A stretch of 64,000 nt of DNA. It comes from Aurantiacibacter sp. MUD61. GTDB lineage: Bacteria; Pseudomonadota; Alphaproteobacteria; Sphingomonadales; Sphingomonadaceae. Under the pieces are notes generated by a model that saw only the letters and a list, made by a program, of their open reading frames with translations, was not told the origin of the DNA and ran no database searches. Shown here one piece after another: positions 1-8,851 of the stretch (the first letter of the stretch is position 1; every line of letters begins with the position of its first letter). Where the stretch lies: the NCBI RefSeq assembly GCF_027912455.1, contig NZ_CP115446.1, positions 1,945,501 to 2,009,500 of the forward strand, in the 5' to 3' direction. The position numbers and the translations under genes are program-made.

Positions 1-1639
1 GATTGAGCGCGAAAAGGTTGGAATCTTCCAGATCGATCGCCCGCGCATCCTCATTCGGGATGTCCATATTGCGAATGTCCGGGGCGGCAACGAGTTGCAC
101 GCGCGGGGTGAGGATTTGCGTTCCGCCGAGGAATTCGCCTGCAAAAGGCCACGTCACATCGACAGCGGCAATCGCGATCCCGCGCGCCTGCCAGCCGCCT
201 TCCCCGCGATAGCTGGGCGTGATGGTGAGGAAATTGTCGTCCGAATGATAGACATCGCCGCGCACGAGGCCGGTCAGCGTAATCTCCTGCCCCATGGGCG
301 TGAGCGTGCGGTAATCCCATTGCGCCCGGGCGAACGCGCGCTGCGTATCCTGACCCTCCGCGCGCGTAATCGCGAGCGTATTTGCCTGCAATTCCACATT
401 GCCGCCGAGGATCGGATCTTCCAGCCGATAGCGCGCATCCACGAGAGGCAGAGCCAGCGGGACCTGACCCTGATCCGTGCTGACGAGCAGCGCCTGTGTC
501 GCCCAACCGGCGATCGAGACATAGGAATTGTCGTCAATCCGCTCGAGCTGGACCGTCGAACGCAGGCGGTCTTCGCGGCTGATGTCATAACGGCGCAGGA
601 ACGTACGGTCGCTGGCAAGCCGGATCGATCCGCTCGCGGTCCAGTTCTCATCCAGCTGAAAGCGGCCATTGGTCTCGATATAGCCGCGAATATCCTCTTC
701 GCTGGTGGCGACGTTCGAATTGAGCGGGATGCGCGTGCCGTATGTACCGTAGGCCGTGACCTGAAAAGCGCCCCCGTCCGTCAGGTGGCGGTATTCGGCG
801 GACACCATCGGGGCGGCCTCCGTGAAGACGTATCCCGTTAGCGTCAGATCGCGGTTGTCGGCGAGGCGCCAGTAATAGCTTCCCGAAAGCTCGATCCCGT
901 TGGATGCGGTGATCCCGATATTGGGAACGAAAAATCCGCTTTCGGCGCTGCCATCCGCGCGCAGCGTCAGTCCCGGAAGCGGCAGGATGCGCGCGCCGAA
1001 CAATTCGAGATAGGCATCGGAGAAGCGAATCCGCTCTGTCTCGCTGTCATACCACACGCGCTCTGCTGTGATACGCCAGCTCGGGTTCTGCGCGCAGCCC
1101 TCTGCATTGGTGACAGGGCATGCAGAATAGACCGCGCGCTGCAGCTCGATATTGCCTTCCACATCGCGCGTCGCTTGCTCGGCTGCGAGCCTCGCACCTT
1201 GCCGGAAAGCGAACAGCAGATTGGTCATCGCGCCCGCTTCCAGCTCGTCTGTCAGTTCGAGACTGTCGGTGAAAAGCTGGTTGCCGTCTTCATCGACGAA
1301 GCGGACGTCGCCCGTCGCCATGATCTGGCCTGTCAGGCGATTCCACGTGACGGCATCGGCGCGCACCGACTGATCGCCCGATCGCAGCAGCACATTGCCC
1401 GATGCGGTGACAGTGTCGGTATCCTGATCGTAATTCAGCTCGTCGGCTTCGAAGCCGATCTGGCGCTGGCCATCCTCGTTGAATTCAGGGACGAAATCGG
1501 GATCGGGAGCGGAAGCCGGGACAGCCTCATCCTGCGCAAATGCCATGGGCGCTGCGCACAGCAATGCATTGACGGCTAGGCCGGTGGCGAAGAATCGGCG
1601 CAAGGAGACGCTCGGCAGGGAAGATGGGCCAGGGACCAT
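1..1639 (-). CDS. lptD: LPS-assembly protein LptD, N-terminal ~546 residues (3' end outside window)
   Basis: Outer-membrane beta-barrel protein that, with LptE, inserts lipopolysaccharide into the outer leaflet. The reading frame is open from an ATG at 1639 to the left edge. The N-terminus carries a signal peptide ending near MAFAQ, followed by an LptA/OstA-like start of mature protein (QIGFEADELNYDQDTDTV, then SGNVLL), typical of LptD. Near the window edge the family signature LVAAPDIRNMDIPNEDA and DLEDSNLFALN can be read; this is the conserved IPNEDS-type block of the barrel. Roughly the last 200 residues are missing because of the window edge. It diverges from pepA; the lptD-pepA-holC neighbourhood is common in Alphaproteobacteria. 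Family call is secure; the exact start could be a few codons further in. Confidence 0.93.
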   Translation of the reverse strand, partial: MVPGPSSLPSVSLRRFFATGLAVNALLCAAPMAFAQDEAVPASAPDPDFVPEFNEDGQRQIGFEADELNYDQDTDTVTASGNVLLRSGDQSVRADAVTWNRLTGQIMATGDVRFVDEDGNQLFTDSLELTDELEAGAMTNLLFAFRQGARLAAEQATRDVEGNIELQRAVYSACPVTNAEGCAQNPSWRITAERVWYDSETERIRFSDAYLELFGARILPLPGLTLRADGSAESGFFVPNIGITASNGIELSGSYYWRLADNRDLTLTGYVFTEAAPMVSAEYRHLTDGGAFQVTAYGTYGTRIPLNSNVATSEEDIRGYIETNGRFQLDENWTASGSIRLASDRTFLRRYDISREDRLRSTVQLERIDDNSYVSIAGWATQALLVSTDQGQVPLALPLVDARYRLEDPILGGNVELQANTLAITRAEGQDTQRAFARAQWDYRTLTPMGQEITLTGLVRGDVYHSDDNFLTITPSYRGEGGWQARGIAIAAVDVTWPFAGEFLGGTQILTPRVQLVAAPDIRNMDIPNEDARAIDLEDSNLFALN

Positions 1640-1737
1640 GGCTTGCCTATCGCACCGAGCGCCCCTAACTGCAACGCCAGCTTTGCAAGGCGCGCTGCCT
1701 TGCCATTTTGCACCGATACAGATTCTTGGGAGCCCTT

Positions 1738-3201
1738 ATGAAAATCCATTTCAGCGACAGCCTGACCGCCGATAGTCCGCGCCTTGTTGCCCGCATTGTT
1801 GACCAGGACAAGCTGCCGCAGGACCTGCCCGATAATTTCGTGGAAGCCGCAGAAGCATCGCGCTTCACCGGCAAGACCGGGCAGACTTTCGAGGGTTTCT
1901 ACAAGAAGGACGGCAAGCTGGTGCGGCTGGCTCTGGCAGGGGCTGGCAAGAAAGGCGACGACAAGCGCAACCACGCTCTGGAAAAAGCGGGTGCGGCACT
2001 GGCGGCTAAATATTCGACGAGCGGCGAGAGCGCGATTGCGCTGGATTTCGGAGCGAGCGACCTTTCCGCAGAAGACATCGTCGCGGTGATCACGGGCATC
2101 AAGCTGCGCAATTGGCGGTGGGACGAATATCGCACCAAGCTGCGCGATGAGCAGAAGAAAACGCTGAAGGAAATTGCCGTGATCGGCGCGCCGGATGGCG
2201 CCGAGTCTTTATGGCAAGAGGCAGAGGGCATTGCGAACGGTGTCGACTTCACCCGTGAACTCGTCGCTGAACCTGCCAACACCATTTATCCGGCAAGTTT
2301 CGTCGAACGCTGCCGGGAACGCTTCGAAGGCACCGGCGCCGAAATTCAGGTGCTGGGCGAAGAGGAAATGGAAAAGCTCGGCATGCACATGCTGCTGGGC
2401 GTCGGGCAGGGTTCGCGCAAGGAAAGCAAGCTGCTGGTCATCAAATGGATGGGCGGCAAAGACGGCGATGCCCCGATTGCTTTCGTGGGCAAGGGCGTGA
2501 CCTTCGATACGGGCGGCATTTCGATCAAGCCGGGCCCGAACATGGGCGATATGAAATTCGACATGGGCGGCGCTGGCGCGGTTGCTGGCGCGATGCTCGC
2601 GCTTTCGCTGCGCAAGGCCAAGGCGAATGTGATTGGTGTGTGCGGACTTGTTGAGAACATGCCCGATGGCAATGCCCAGCGCCCGGGCGACGTCGTCAAA
2701 TCTATGAGCGGCCAGACGGTCGAAATCCTCAACACCGACGCCGAAGGACGGCTGGTGCTGGGCGATGCGCTGACCTGGACCCAGCGCGAATTTTCGCCGT
2801 CGCGGATTGTCGATCTCGCCACTCTGACGGGTGCGATGATCATCGCGCTCGGCAATGAGCATGGCGGCCTGTTCTCGAACAACGATAGCCTTGCCGATGA
2901 TCTGCTCGCGGCGGGGAAAAGCTCGGGCGACAAGCTCTGGCGGCTCCCGATCGGCCCGGAGTACGACAAGCTCATCAACAGCCCGATCGCCGATATGCAG
3001 AATATCGGCCCGCGCGGCGCTGGCTCAATCACGGCAGCACAATTCCTCGGCCGCTTTATCGAAAATGACACGCCATGGGCGCATCTCGACATTGCTGGCA
3101 TGGTGTGGGCCGACAAGCCGGGTGCGACGTGGGACAAGGGCGCAACGGGCTACGGCGTGCGCCTGCTCGACAATTTCGTCCGCGCGACGGTGGAGGGGTA
3201 A
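1738..3201 (+). CDS. pepA: Leucyl aminopeptidase, M17 family
   Basis: Cytosolic dizinc/manganese aminopeptidase that removes N-terminal residues from peptides; 487 residues, normal for the family. The N-terminal macro-like domain (about 1-165) is followed by the M17 catalytic domain. Metal- and substrate-binding blocks are intact: GKGVTFDTGGISIKPG (Lys about 252) and the M17 signature NTDAEGRL (about 332-339). The ATG at 1738 is chosen because TTGGGAG lies just upstream and the protein then starts at the family's usual position; an in-frame upstream start at 1708 would add ten residues with no family match. It faces away from lptD and is followed within 41 bases by a small DUF2256 gene and then holC. 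Confidence 0.96.
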   Translation: MKIHFSDSLTADSPRLVARIVDQDKLPQDLPDNFVEAAEASRFTGKTGQTFEGFYKKDGKLVRLALAGAGKKGDDKRNHALEKAGAALAAKYSTSGESAIALDFGASDLSAEDIVAVITGIKLRNWRWDEYRTKLRDEQKKTLKEIAVIGAPDGAESLWQEAEGIANGVDFTRELVAEPANTIYPASFVERCRERFEGTGAEIQVLGEEEMEKLGMHMLLGVGQGSRKESKLLVIKWMGGKDGDAPIAFVGKGVTFDTGGISIKPGPNMGDMKFDMGGAGAVAGAMLALSLRKAKANVIGVCGLVENMPDGNAQRPGDVVKSMSGQTVEILNTDAEGRLVLGDALTWTQREFSPSRIVDLATLTGAMIIALGNEHGGLFSNNDSLADDLLAAGKSSGDKLWRLPIGPEYDKLINSPIADMQNIGPRGAGSITAAQFLGRFIENDTPWAHLDIAGMVWADKPGATWDKGATGYGVRLLDNFVRATVEG

Positions 3202-3207
3202 TAGCCT

Positions 3208-3235
3208 TGGCCTCAAGTAGCGAAGCGATAGGCCG
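3208..3235 (+). repeat. 28-bp direct repeat, copy 1 (imperfect palindrome ends GGCCT/AGGCC)
   Basis: Bases 3208-3235 are identical to 3391-3418. The unit begins TGGCCTCAAG and ends GATAGGCCG; its GGCCT and AGGCC arms are inverted, with a 16-base loop, so it could form a small hairpin. This copy sits between the pepA stop and the DUF2256 start. Read in frame from a TTG at 3207 it would encode a ten-residue peptide ending three bases before the DUF2256 ATG. Confidence 0.9.
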
Positions 3236-3241
3236 CTAAAT

Positions 3242-3403
3242 ATGGGCCGCATGCGCAAGAAATCGGATCTGCCCAGCAAGATCTGCGAGACATGCGGCCT
3301 ACCGTTTTCGTGGCGCAAGAAGTGGGAGCGGGATTGGGATAACGTCCGCTATTGTTCCGAACGCTGCCGGCGCAACAAGGGGAATCCCGATGGCCTCAAG
3401 TAG
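3242..3403 (+). CDS. DUF2256 small zinc-ribbon-like protein, 53 aa
   Basis: A 53-residue basic protein reading [20 protein letters not shown], then [20 protein letters not shown], then RCRRNKG. The Cys pairs CETC and YCSERC and the [16 protein letters not shown] block match the DUF2256 family, a short probable zinc-binding protein of unknown function often encoded near photolyase or other DNA-repair genes. The gene lies between pepA and holC. Its last codons (GGC CTC AAG TAG) come from copy 2 of the 28-bp repeat, so the C-terminus has probably been set by that duplication. No obvious Shine-Dalgarno precedes the ATG, so expression may depend on pepA readthrough. Confidence 0.85.
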   Translation: MGRMRKKSDLPSKICETCGLPFSWRKKWERDWDNVRYCSERCRRNKGNPDGLK

Positions 3404-3418
3404 CGAAGCGATAGGCCG
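3391..3418 (+). repeat. 28-bp direct repeat, copy 2
   Basis: Identical to 3208-3235. It contains the stop codon of the DUF2256 gene and ends seven bases before the holC ATG. From the ATG at 3390 it would encode [12 protein letters not shown], whose TGA overlaps the holC start as ATGA. Two perfect copies 183 bases apart around a 162-base gene suggest a recent local duplication or a small palindromic repeat family. Confidence 0.9.
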
Positions 3419-3424
3419 AACGAA

Positions 3425-3865
3425 ATGAAAGTGGACTTCTACCTCCTCTCGTCCGACCCGGCACCCGCAGCCACCGCGTTGCTGGCCCGCAAAGTGCGCG
3501 AGCAGGACGAGCGCCTCCTGATCGTCGCCGATGATCTGGAATTGCTGGAGACGATTTCACAAGCGCTCTGGACCGCCGCTCCGGAACACTTTCTCGCCAA
3601 TGGTATAGCCGGCGATGAACATGACGCGCGTCAGCCGATCCTGTTGTCGAATGAGGTCGAGCCCACGAACGGTGCCAAATTCCTCCTCATCGCTGATGGG
3701 CAGTGGCGCGAGCCGGAAGGCGAATTTGGCCGCCTCTTTTTCCTGTTCGATGACAGCACAATTGATGCTGCACGTCGCAACTGGAAAGCGCTCGAAAGTC
3801 GTGAAGACATGGAACGGCAATTCTGGAAACAGGATGATCGCGGGCGCTGGACGCAAGCGGGCTGA
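3425..3865 (+). CDS. holC: DNA polymerase III chi subunit
   Basis: Accessory clamp-loader subunit that links the replicase to single-strand-binding protein. At 146 residues it has the normal length. MKVDFYLLSS at the start, the middle LLIVADDLELLETISQALWT, the H/D-rich EHDARQPILL and LFFLFDDSTIDAARRNW near the C-terminus are the conserved HolC blocks. The ATG at 3425 is preceded by the second 28-bp repeat and lacks a strong Shine-Dalgarno. Clustering with lptD and pepA is a known alphaproteobacterial arrangement and supports the call. Confidence 0.92.
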   Translation: MKVDFYLLSSDPAPAATALLARKVREQDERLLIVADDLELLETISQALWTAAPEHFLANGIAGDEHDARQPILLSNEVEPTNGAKFLLIADGQWREPEGEFGRLFFLFDDSTIDAARRNWKALESREDMERQFWKQDDRGRWTQAG

Positions 3866-3956
3866 AATTCGCAGAGGGGGGCGCGCCGCATCTCTGACCC
3901 TCTTGTCTTTGTCACTCTTTATGCGATGCTCTCGCTATCCAGAGGGGAGACAAAAC

Positions 3957-4448
3957 ATGCGTCTGATATTGGCTTCAGCAGCAATCGCCATGCTCGCAGC
4001 TTGCGGATCGAGTGAGAACGGCACGATCGAAGGCGAAGATGGCACCGCCGCGTACAATGTCGATAACGATGGCGACGGCGCGGAAATCCGCTTCACTGAT
4101 AATGATGGTAACGAGACCGTCGTCGAAACCGGGAGCAATTCAGAGGTAGACCTGCCTGCCGGTTTTACGATCTATCCCGGTGCAGAAGTCGTTTCCAACA
4201 CGTCGGTCAGTGGCGAGCAGGGAGATGGCACGATGATCATCATGACGAGTTCCGCATCGCGTGATGATCTTGTGGCCTTCTATCGCGAGCAGGCCGAAGG
4301 TGCTGGCATCGACATCAACATGAGCATGGAAAGCGGCGACATGAACATGATCGGCGGGGAGGGCGATGGCAGCATGTTCTTCAGTTTCACCGCCAGCACG
4401 AGCGATGGTGAGACAAGCGGCATGCTGACAGTCGGCCGCCAGCCATAA
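3957..4448 (+). CDS. Small acidic lipoprotein, function unknown
   Basis: A 163-residue protein starting MRLILASAAIAMLAACGSSE; the lipobox LAAC puts the acylated cysteine at residue 16. The ATG at 3957 follows a strong AGAGGGGAGA. The first part of the mature chain is highly acidic and Asn/Gly-rich (DNDGDGAEIRFTDNDGNE), followed by a compact domain ending in SGMLTVGRQ that resembles small periplasmic lipoproteins of sphingomonads. No catalytic motif is visible. It probably sits in the outer membrane or periplasm. Function cannot be assigned. Confidence 0.85.
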   Translation: MRLILASAAIAMLAACGSSENGTIEGEDGTAAYNVDNDGDGAEIRFTDNDGNETVVETGSNSEVDLPAGFTIYPGAEVVSNTSVSGEQGDGTMIIMTSSASRDDLVAFYREQAEGAGIDINMSMESGDMNMIGGEGDGSMFFSFTASTSDGETSGMLTVGRQP

Positions 4449-4534
4449 CCTCTCTTCAGGCTTGCCCAAACCCGGCAGTGCCGCTAGGGGCGCGCGCAAT
4501 ATTCATTCCCTGACTATTGCGAAGGAAATCCCCC

Positions 4535-4957
4535 ATGGCGGTCACCCACACGTTCTCGATCATCAAGCCCGATGCCACCAAGCGCAACCTCACCGGCGCT
4601 GTCACCAAGATGCTGGAAGATGCCGGCCTGCGTGTCGTCGCGTCCAAGCGTATCCACATGAGCCGCGAGCAGGCAGAAGGCTTTTACGCCGTGCACAAAG
4701 ATCGCCCCTTCTTCGGCGAACTCGTCGATTTCATGATGAGCGAGCCGGTCGTCGTGCAGGTTCTCGAAGGTGAAGACGCCGTGAAGCGCAACCGCGACAT
4801 CATGGGCGCCACCAACCCGGCAGAAGCCGACGCTGGCACCATCCGCAAGGAATACGCGCTGTCGATCGGTGAAAACACCGTCCACGGTTCGGACAGCGAA
4901 GAAAACGCCAAGATCGAAATCGACTACTTCTTCAACGAAGACGAAATCGTAGGCTAA
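4535..4957 (+). CDS. ndk: Nucleoside diphosphate kinase
   Basis: Transfers the gamma phosphate of ATP to NDPs through a phosphohistidine. 140 residues, full length. [19 protein letters not shown] is the canonical N-terminus, and the catalytic histidine lies in ENTVHGSDS near residue 117. Start at 4535 is supported by GAAGGA nine bases upstream. The gene is followed directly by a strong intrinsic terminator, so it closes this transcription unit. Confidence 0.97.
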   Translation: MAVTHTFSIIKPDATKRNLTGAVTKMLEDAGLRVVASKRIHMSREQAEGFYAVHKDRPFFGELVDFMMSEPVVVQVLEGEDAVKRNRDIMGATNPAEADAGTIRKEYALSIGENTVHGSDSEENAKIEIDYFFNEDEIVG

Positions 4958-4984
4958 ATTTCAGTTTTCTGGAATTGGGAGAGA

Positions 4985-5022
4985 AGCCCGGGCGGAGTGT
5001 CTTACACCGCCCGGGCTTTTCT
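4985..5022 (+). terminator. Intrinsic terminator after ndk
   Basis: Perfect 11-bp stem: AGCCCGGGCGG at 4985-4995 pairs with CCGCCCGGGCT at 5007-5017, loop of 11 bases, followed by TTTTCT. It lies 27 bases after the ndk stop. Confidence 0.92.
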
Positions 5023-5115
5023 GTTAGGTTGCTTGAGCAGTTCAGCTGATTTTTCAATTAAATCAGCCTGAATGCACGAGTCGTGCGATGTTGCCCGGCT
5101 CTGTGGAGACCGCCT

Positions 5116-5532
5116 ATGCGTGTCTGGGGAAGACAATCCGATATCGAAACTTTGCAAAACTGGGTGGCCGCGCTGAATGCGCGCGACTTTGCCGCTATGG
5201 CCGATGCCATGGCTACCGATTTCCGGTTCATTGACAGTTCGGGTGACGAAATGGTTGGCCGGGAGCAGTGTCTTGCGATGTTGGCGACGCTGTTCGAGAA
5301 AGCCCCCGACCACAAGGTGCAGATCGATCGCATCGCGCATCGCGGTGACGATATGCTGATCAGCGGACTGACCTCAGCCAGCCACCCTAAGCATGCGACA
5401 TCAACGCACTTCGTGGCGCAGGCCGATCATCGCCATGTGAAAAGCTGGCAAAGCTTCAGCGACCGGCCGACCCATACGCTGCAGCATTTTTCCAGTGCCG
5501 ACAACTTGCAAAGCCCCGCTACGAGCCGCTGA
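5116..5532 (+). CDS. SnoaL-like / NTF2-fold protein, 138 aa
   Basis: Starts MRVWGRQSDIETLQNWVAAL with ALNARDFAAMADAMATDFRF and DEMVGREQCLAMLATLF, the usual alpha-helical start plus curved-sheet pattern of the SnoaL-like NTF2 superfamily (small ligand-binding or polyketide-cyclase-type folds of diverse roles). GGAGA eight bases upstream supports the ATG at 5116. The C-terminus is unusual (His- and Ser-rich after residue 100) and overlaps the 3' end of the opposite-strand sulfotransferase gene by 14 bases, so the last 40 residues may be poorly conserved. Substrate unknown. Confidence 0.7.
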   Translation: MRVWGRQSDIETLQNWVAALNARDFAAMADAMATDFRFIDSSGDEMVGREQCLAMLATLFEKAPDHKVQIDRIAHRGDDMLISGLTSASHPKHATSTHFVAQADHRHVKSWQSFSDRPTHTLQHFSSADNLQSPATSR

Positions 5533-6715
5533 AATTGCGATAGCTGCGGCTGTGGGCAGTGTGCTTGTCTTGTGCCGCACGCGTTTGCTCGTCGCCCATT
5601 GCAGAGATGGCATCATCTGACAGAGGCAAGCCGAGCTCGGCATAAACACGGCGCATCTCTGCTTTCCAGTCTTCTCCCAATGCTTCGAAATCGACTTCGG
5701 ACATCGGACCATTGAAGCCGGAGAGGGCCGCTGCCATCCGGTCGTCGCGCAGCGCGATCTTGCGTTTCACTTCCTTCTCGATCCAATCCATGTCGACGTC
5801 GTCCGACTGGATGGTCATCTGGTTGGCGACAAGCGATGCGGCGCTGCTGGCGAGATTATCCTCGCAGCGTTTCGTCACGACCACGCGCGCGTCAGGAAAT
5901 TCGTTCAGGATCGCTGGCAGGTCTTCGGCAAATTGCGGAACTTTGAGAACGCGCGGACGGTGCGCATTGCCGTGCCAGACCGCATCGGTGCGCAGGATTC
6001 GCCCGAATTCGCGATAGATCGGCGCAGGATCGCGGTCTTCCGAGAGAGCCGTGAAGCCGGGCACGCGCCACTGCGCTTCGTACGCACAATGATCTAGCGC
6101 GCAGGCGAGCCAGCCAAGTTCTTCATCGGGTCGCGTCGTTCCGAAGGGATGGATCGAATCGAGCCACGGATCGAGCGTGCGGGCGAAGAGCAGCGTCAGC
6201 GCGGACCACGCAGGCCGCGTGTCGGGCTTGCGCGGAACCGGGTGCCAGCTGTCGCAAAAGCGTGTGGCAGCCAATTGCGGATCGGCGGCAAGCAGGCGAT
6301 GTACGCGCGTGGTGCCGCTGCGCATCTGGCCGACGATAATGATCGGCGGCGCAAGCTCCGCATGCACCAGATCGGGCTGCTCGGACCACAGCTCGCCCAA
6401 TTCCAAGCGCTGGCGGATCACGCGGACAAGCTGGCCATGTGCCATGGTGAGGCCCAGGGCATTGAGCCGCGCTTCGGATTGCAGCGATTCGGCCAGTACT
6501 TCCAGCCGCAGGCGGAAATCGGCCATGTCGGCTTCACTGCGAGGTCCGCGCTCGCCCTCTGCCGGCACATCGCGAAGCGCCTTGCCCCACAGTACGTCGG
6601 TATCGAGTGAGGGAACATCGGTAATCCCGCGCGCCCAGCTTTTTTCGAGCCACCCGCAGACGCGCTCGACATGCGGCGAGCGGGCGAGGGGATGGGGGCG
6701 TGGCGGTGGAGCCAT
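5519..6715 (-). CDS. Sulfotransferase family protein
   Basis: 398-residue cytosolic enzyme of the PAPS-dependent sulfotransferase fold. The phosphosulfate-binding loop is PPIIIVGQMRSGTTRVHRLL at about residues 123-142, and the 3'-phosphate region is seen as ARVVVTKRCEDNLASSAASL. The N-terminal ~110 residues form a helical extension often seen in the aryl-sulfotransferase-like family of sphingomonads. It starts three bases after purN on the same strand, so it probably belongs to the purM-purN transcription unit, although no metabolic link to purines is known. The acceptor (lipid, sugar or small aromatic) cannot be told from sequence. Confidence 0.85.
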   Translation of the reverse strand: MAPPPRPHPLARSPHVERVCGWLEKSWARGITDVPSLDTDVLWGKALRDVPAEGERGPRSEADMADFRLRLEVLAESLQSEARLNALGLTMAHGQLVRVIRQRLELGELWSEQPDLVHAELAPPIIIVGQMRSGTTRVHRLLAADPQLAATRFCDSWHPVPRKPDTRPAWSALTLLFARTLDPWLDSIHPFGTTRPDEELGWLACALDHCAYEAQWRVPGFTALSEDRDPAPIYREFGRILRTDAVWHGNAHRPRVLKVPQFAEDLPAILNEFPDARVVVTKRCEDNLASSAASLVANQMTIQSDDVDMDWIEKEVKRKIALRDDRMAAALSGFNGPMSEVDFEALGEDWKAEMRRVYAELGLPLSDDAISAMGDEQTRAAQDKHTAHSRSYRNFSGS

Positions 6716-6718
6716 CGG

Positions 6719-7693
6719 CTAGAACTGATCGGCCGCGTCGTACAATTTGGTCAGCCGTTTGGGCGCGACCATGCGCCAGCTGCGGGAAAGCCATTCCTGA
6801 ACCATATCCCAGTCAACGCCGGGCCGGTTGAGAATGATCCCGACCCAGCCGGACGCGCCGTAATAAGCAGGCTTGAAATAGGTTTCGGGCGCGGTTTCGG
6901 AGAGGCCGATGACTTCGTCCGGTCCGCTCGTCTTGACCAGGACCGCAATGTGTTCGCTGCCGTGATGCTGATCGAGGAAATGGGCGAAGAATTTGCCGCT
7001 TTTGCCGCCTGTATGCCAGCCGGGCGAACCGTGGCTTTCGCGCTCCTCCGCCTCGGGCTGGGCGAGGGCGAGCTTGCTCACGGTCTCTAACAGCCAATCT
7101 GCGCGATATTGCCGCCCGACGTATTCGGCAAACAGTCGCGGATAGAGCTGGTATTCGGCCAGAATCACCCGCGCGGCGAGGCTTTCTGCCGTGTCGTCGG
7201 GAAGGATGGCGACCGGCACCTGCCCCAGCAGCGGACCCCCATCGAGCTCCGGCGTCACGATATGGATCGAACAGCCGCCGAATTTGTCGCCCGCATCGAT
7301 AGCGCGCTGATGGGTGTCGAGACCCTTGTACTTCGGCAGCAACGAGGGATGCGTATTGACCATGCGGCCTTCCCAGCCGTTCACAAAGTCTTCCGTCAGG
7401 ATGCGCATGTAGCCGCACAGGGCGAGATATTCCGCGCCGCTTTCGCGCAGCGCCGCATCCATGATCTGCTCGTGTTCGCGGCGATCCAGACCTTTGTGAT
7501 CGTGCGCAAAGGTGGCGATGCCTTCCGCTTCGGCAATCTTCAATCCGGGTGCATCGGGGCGATTGGAAGCGACGAGCACGATTTCATAGGGGCATCCCGG
7601 CAGGCGGGAATGGAACAGCAGCGCCGACATGGTCGTGCCATTGCCCGATAGCAGGCAGGCGACCTTTACCTTGCGCTGCGGCGCATCAGGCAT
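6719..7693 (-). CDS. purN: Phosphoribosylglycinamide formyltransferase with C-terminal MmcQ/YjbR-like domain
   Basis: GAR transformylase of de novo purine synthesis, using 10-formyl-THF. Residues 1-195 are Pur[18 protein letters not shown] at the N-terminus, and catalytic Asn113, His115 ([14 protein letters not shown]) and Asp151 (TPELDGGP). The chain then runs on to 324 residues instead of the usual ~200-215. Residues ~203-324 resemble the MmcQ/YjbR fold: a helical start ([20 protein letters not shown]), [19 protein letters not shown], and the characteristic ending [16 protein letters not shown]. Start ATG at 7693 overlaps the purM stop by eight bases, indicating translational coupling. The fusion is continuous in one frame; the role of the second domain is unknown. 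Confidence 0.92.
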   Translation of the reverse strand: MPDAPQRKVKVACLLSGNGTTMSALLFHSRLPGCPYEIVLVASNRPDAPGLKIAEAEGIATFAHDHKGLDRREHEQIMDAALRESGAEYLALCGYMRILTEDFVNGWEGRMVNTHPSLLPKYKGLDTHQRAIDAGDKFGGCSIHIVTPELDGGPLLGQVPVAILPDDTAESLAARVILAEYQLYPRLFAEYVGRQYRADWLLETVSKLALAQPEAEERESHGSPGWHTGGKSGKFFAHFLDQHHGSEHIAVLVKTSGPDEVIGLSETAPETYFKPAYYGASGWVGIILNRPGVDWDMVQEWLSRSWRMVAPKRLTKLYDAADQF

Positions 7694-8783
7694 CGTGGCT
7701 GGCTTCCCAGTCGCTTGTGCCACTCCACGTGCCAGCAGAGCCGCGCACGGTGCAGCCGCGCTGGCCTTCGACGATTTCGCCGATCCGCAGCACGTCTTCG
7801 CCAGCTTCGGAGAGAGCGTGCAACACGCCGTCGACATTGTCCGGCGCGACCGCCAGCACCATCCCAACGCCGCAATTGAAGGTGCGCGCCATTTCGCCCG
7901 GCTCGATATTCCCCTGTGCCTGGAGGAAAGCCATCAGTCGCGGTTGCTCCCAGGCATCGGCATTGACCACGGCCCGCGCGCCCTCAGGCAGAACGCGCGG
8001 CAGGTTTTCCAGCAATCCGCCGCCGGTGATGTGCGCCAGCGCATCGATCAATCCGCGCCGGACGACCGGAAGCAGGCTCTCCACGTAGATTCTTGTGGGC
8101 TCGATCAGGTGATCGATCAGCAGACGATCCTGATCGAACAGGGCAGGGCGATCGAGTTTCCAGCCCTTGTCTGCGGCAAGGCGACGCACAAGCGAATAGC
8201 CGTTGGAATGGACACCGGAGCTGGGCAGACCGAGCAGGACATGGCCGGGCGCGACGCGATCGCCTGTCAGCTGCTCGCCGCGCTCGACTGCGCCGACGCA
8301 GAAGCCTGCAAGATCGTAATCGCCATCGGCATACATGCCGGGCATTTCCGCCGTCTCGCCGCCAATCAGCGCGCATCCGGCCTGTTTGCAGCCATCAGCA
8401 ATGCCCGCGATCACACGTTCGGCAACGCCATTGTCCAGCTTTCCGGTGGCGAAGTAATCGAGGAAGAACAGCGGCTCAGCGCCTTGCACGATCAGATCGT
8501 TCACGCACATGGCGACGAGGTCGATCCCGACCGTATCGTGTCGGTCGTTCTCGATCGCGAGTTTCAGCTTGGTGCCAACGCCGTCATTCCCCGCGACGAG
8601 CAGCGGGTCCTTATATCCCGCCGCCTTGGGATCGAAAAAGCCGCCGAAACCGCCGATTTCACCATCCGCGCCAGGGCGCATAGTGGCTTTGACGAGGGGG
8701 CCGATCGTCTTGACGAGGCGGTTGCCCGCATCGATTGAGACACCTGCCTGTTCATAGGTGTAAGAGTTTTTGTCCGCGCTCAT
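7686..8783 (-). CDS. purM: Phosphoribosylformylglycinamidine cyclo-ligase (AIR synthetase)
   Basis: Catalyses ATP-dependent ring closure of FGAM to AIR. 365 residues. Family blocks are intact: [20 protein letters not shown] at the N-terminus, the ATP-binding [16 protein letters not shown], the [20 protein letters not shown] block, [12 protein letters not shown] and the C-terminal [16 protein letters not shown]. First gene of the purM-purN-sulfotransferase run on the minus strand. The product is used by PurE/K and then PurC (encoded 19 kb away in this window). Confidence 0.97.
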   Translation of the reverse strand: MSADKNSYTYEQAGVSIDAGNRLVKTIGPLVKATMRPGADGEIGGFGGFFDPKAAGYKDPLLVAGNDGVGTKLKLAIENDRHDTVGIDLVAMCVNDLIVQGAEPLFFLDYFATGKLDNGVAERVIAGIADGCKQAGCALIGGETAEMPGMYADGDYDLAGFCVGAVERGEQLTGDRVAPGHVLLGLPSSGVHSNGYSLVRRLAADKGWKLDRPALFDQDRLLIDHLIEPTRIYVESLLPVVRRGLIDALAHITGGGLLENLPRVLPEGARAVVNADAWEQPRLMAFLQAQGNIEPGEMARTFNCGVGMVLAVAPDNVDGVLHALSEAGEDVLRIGEIVEGQRGCTVRGSAGTWSGTSDWEASHDA

Positions 8784-8851
8784 GAGACTGCCATAGTCTT
8801 TCGGGCTTGGATTTCCACTCGCCTTTGGGCAAAAGGCACTCGATTTCCCCG

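Noticed and set aside
1899-2862. Long antisense frames opposite pepA and other GC-rich genes (also opposite the M16, uvrC and GlmS genes)
   Set aside because: They mirror codon-position GC bias of the real genes, lack family similarity and ribosome-binding sites.
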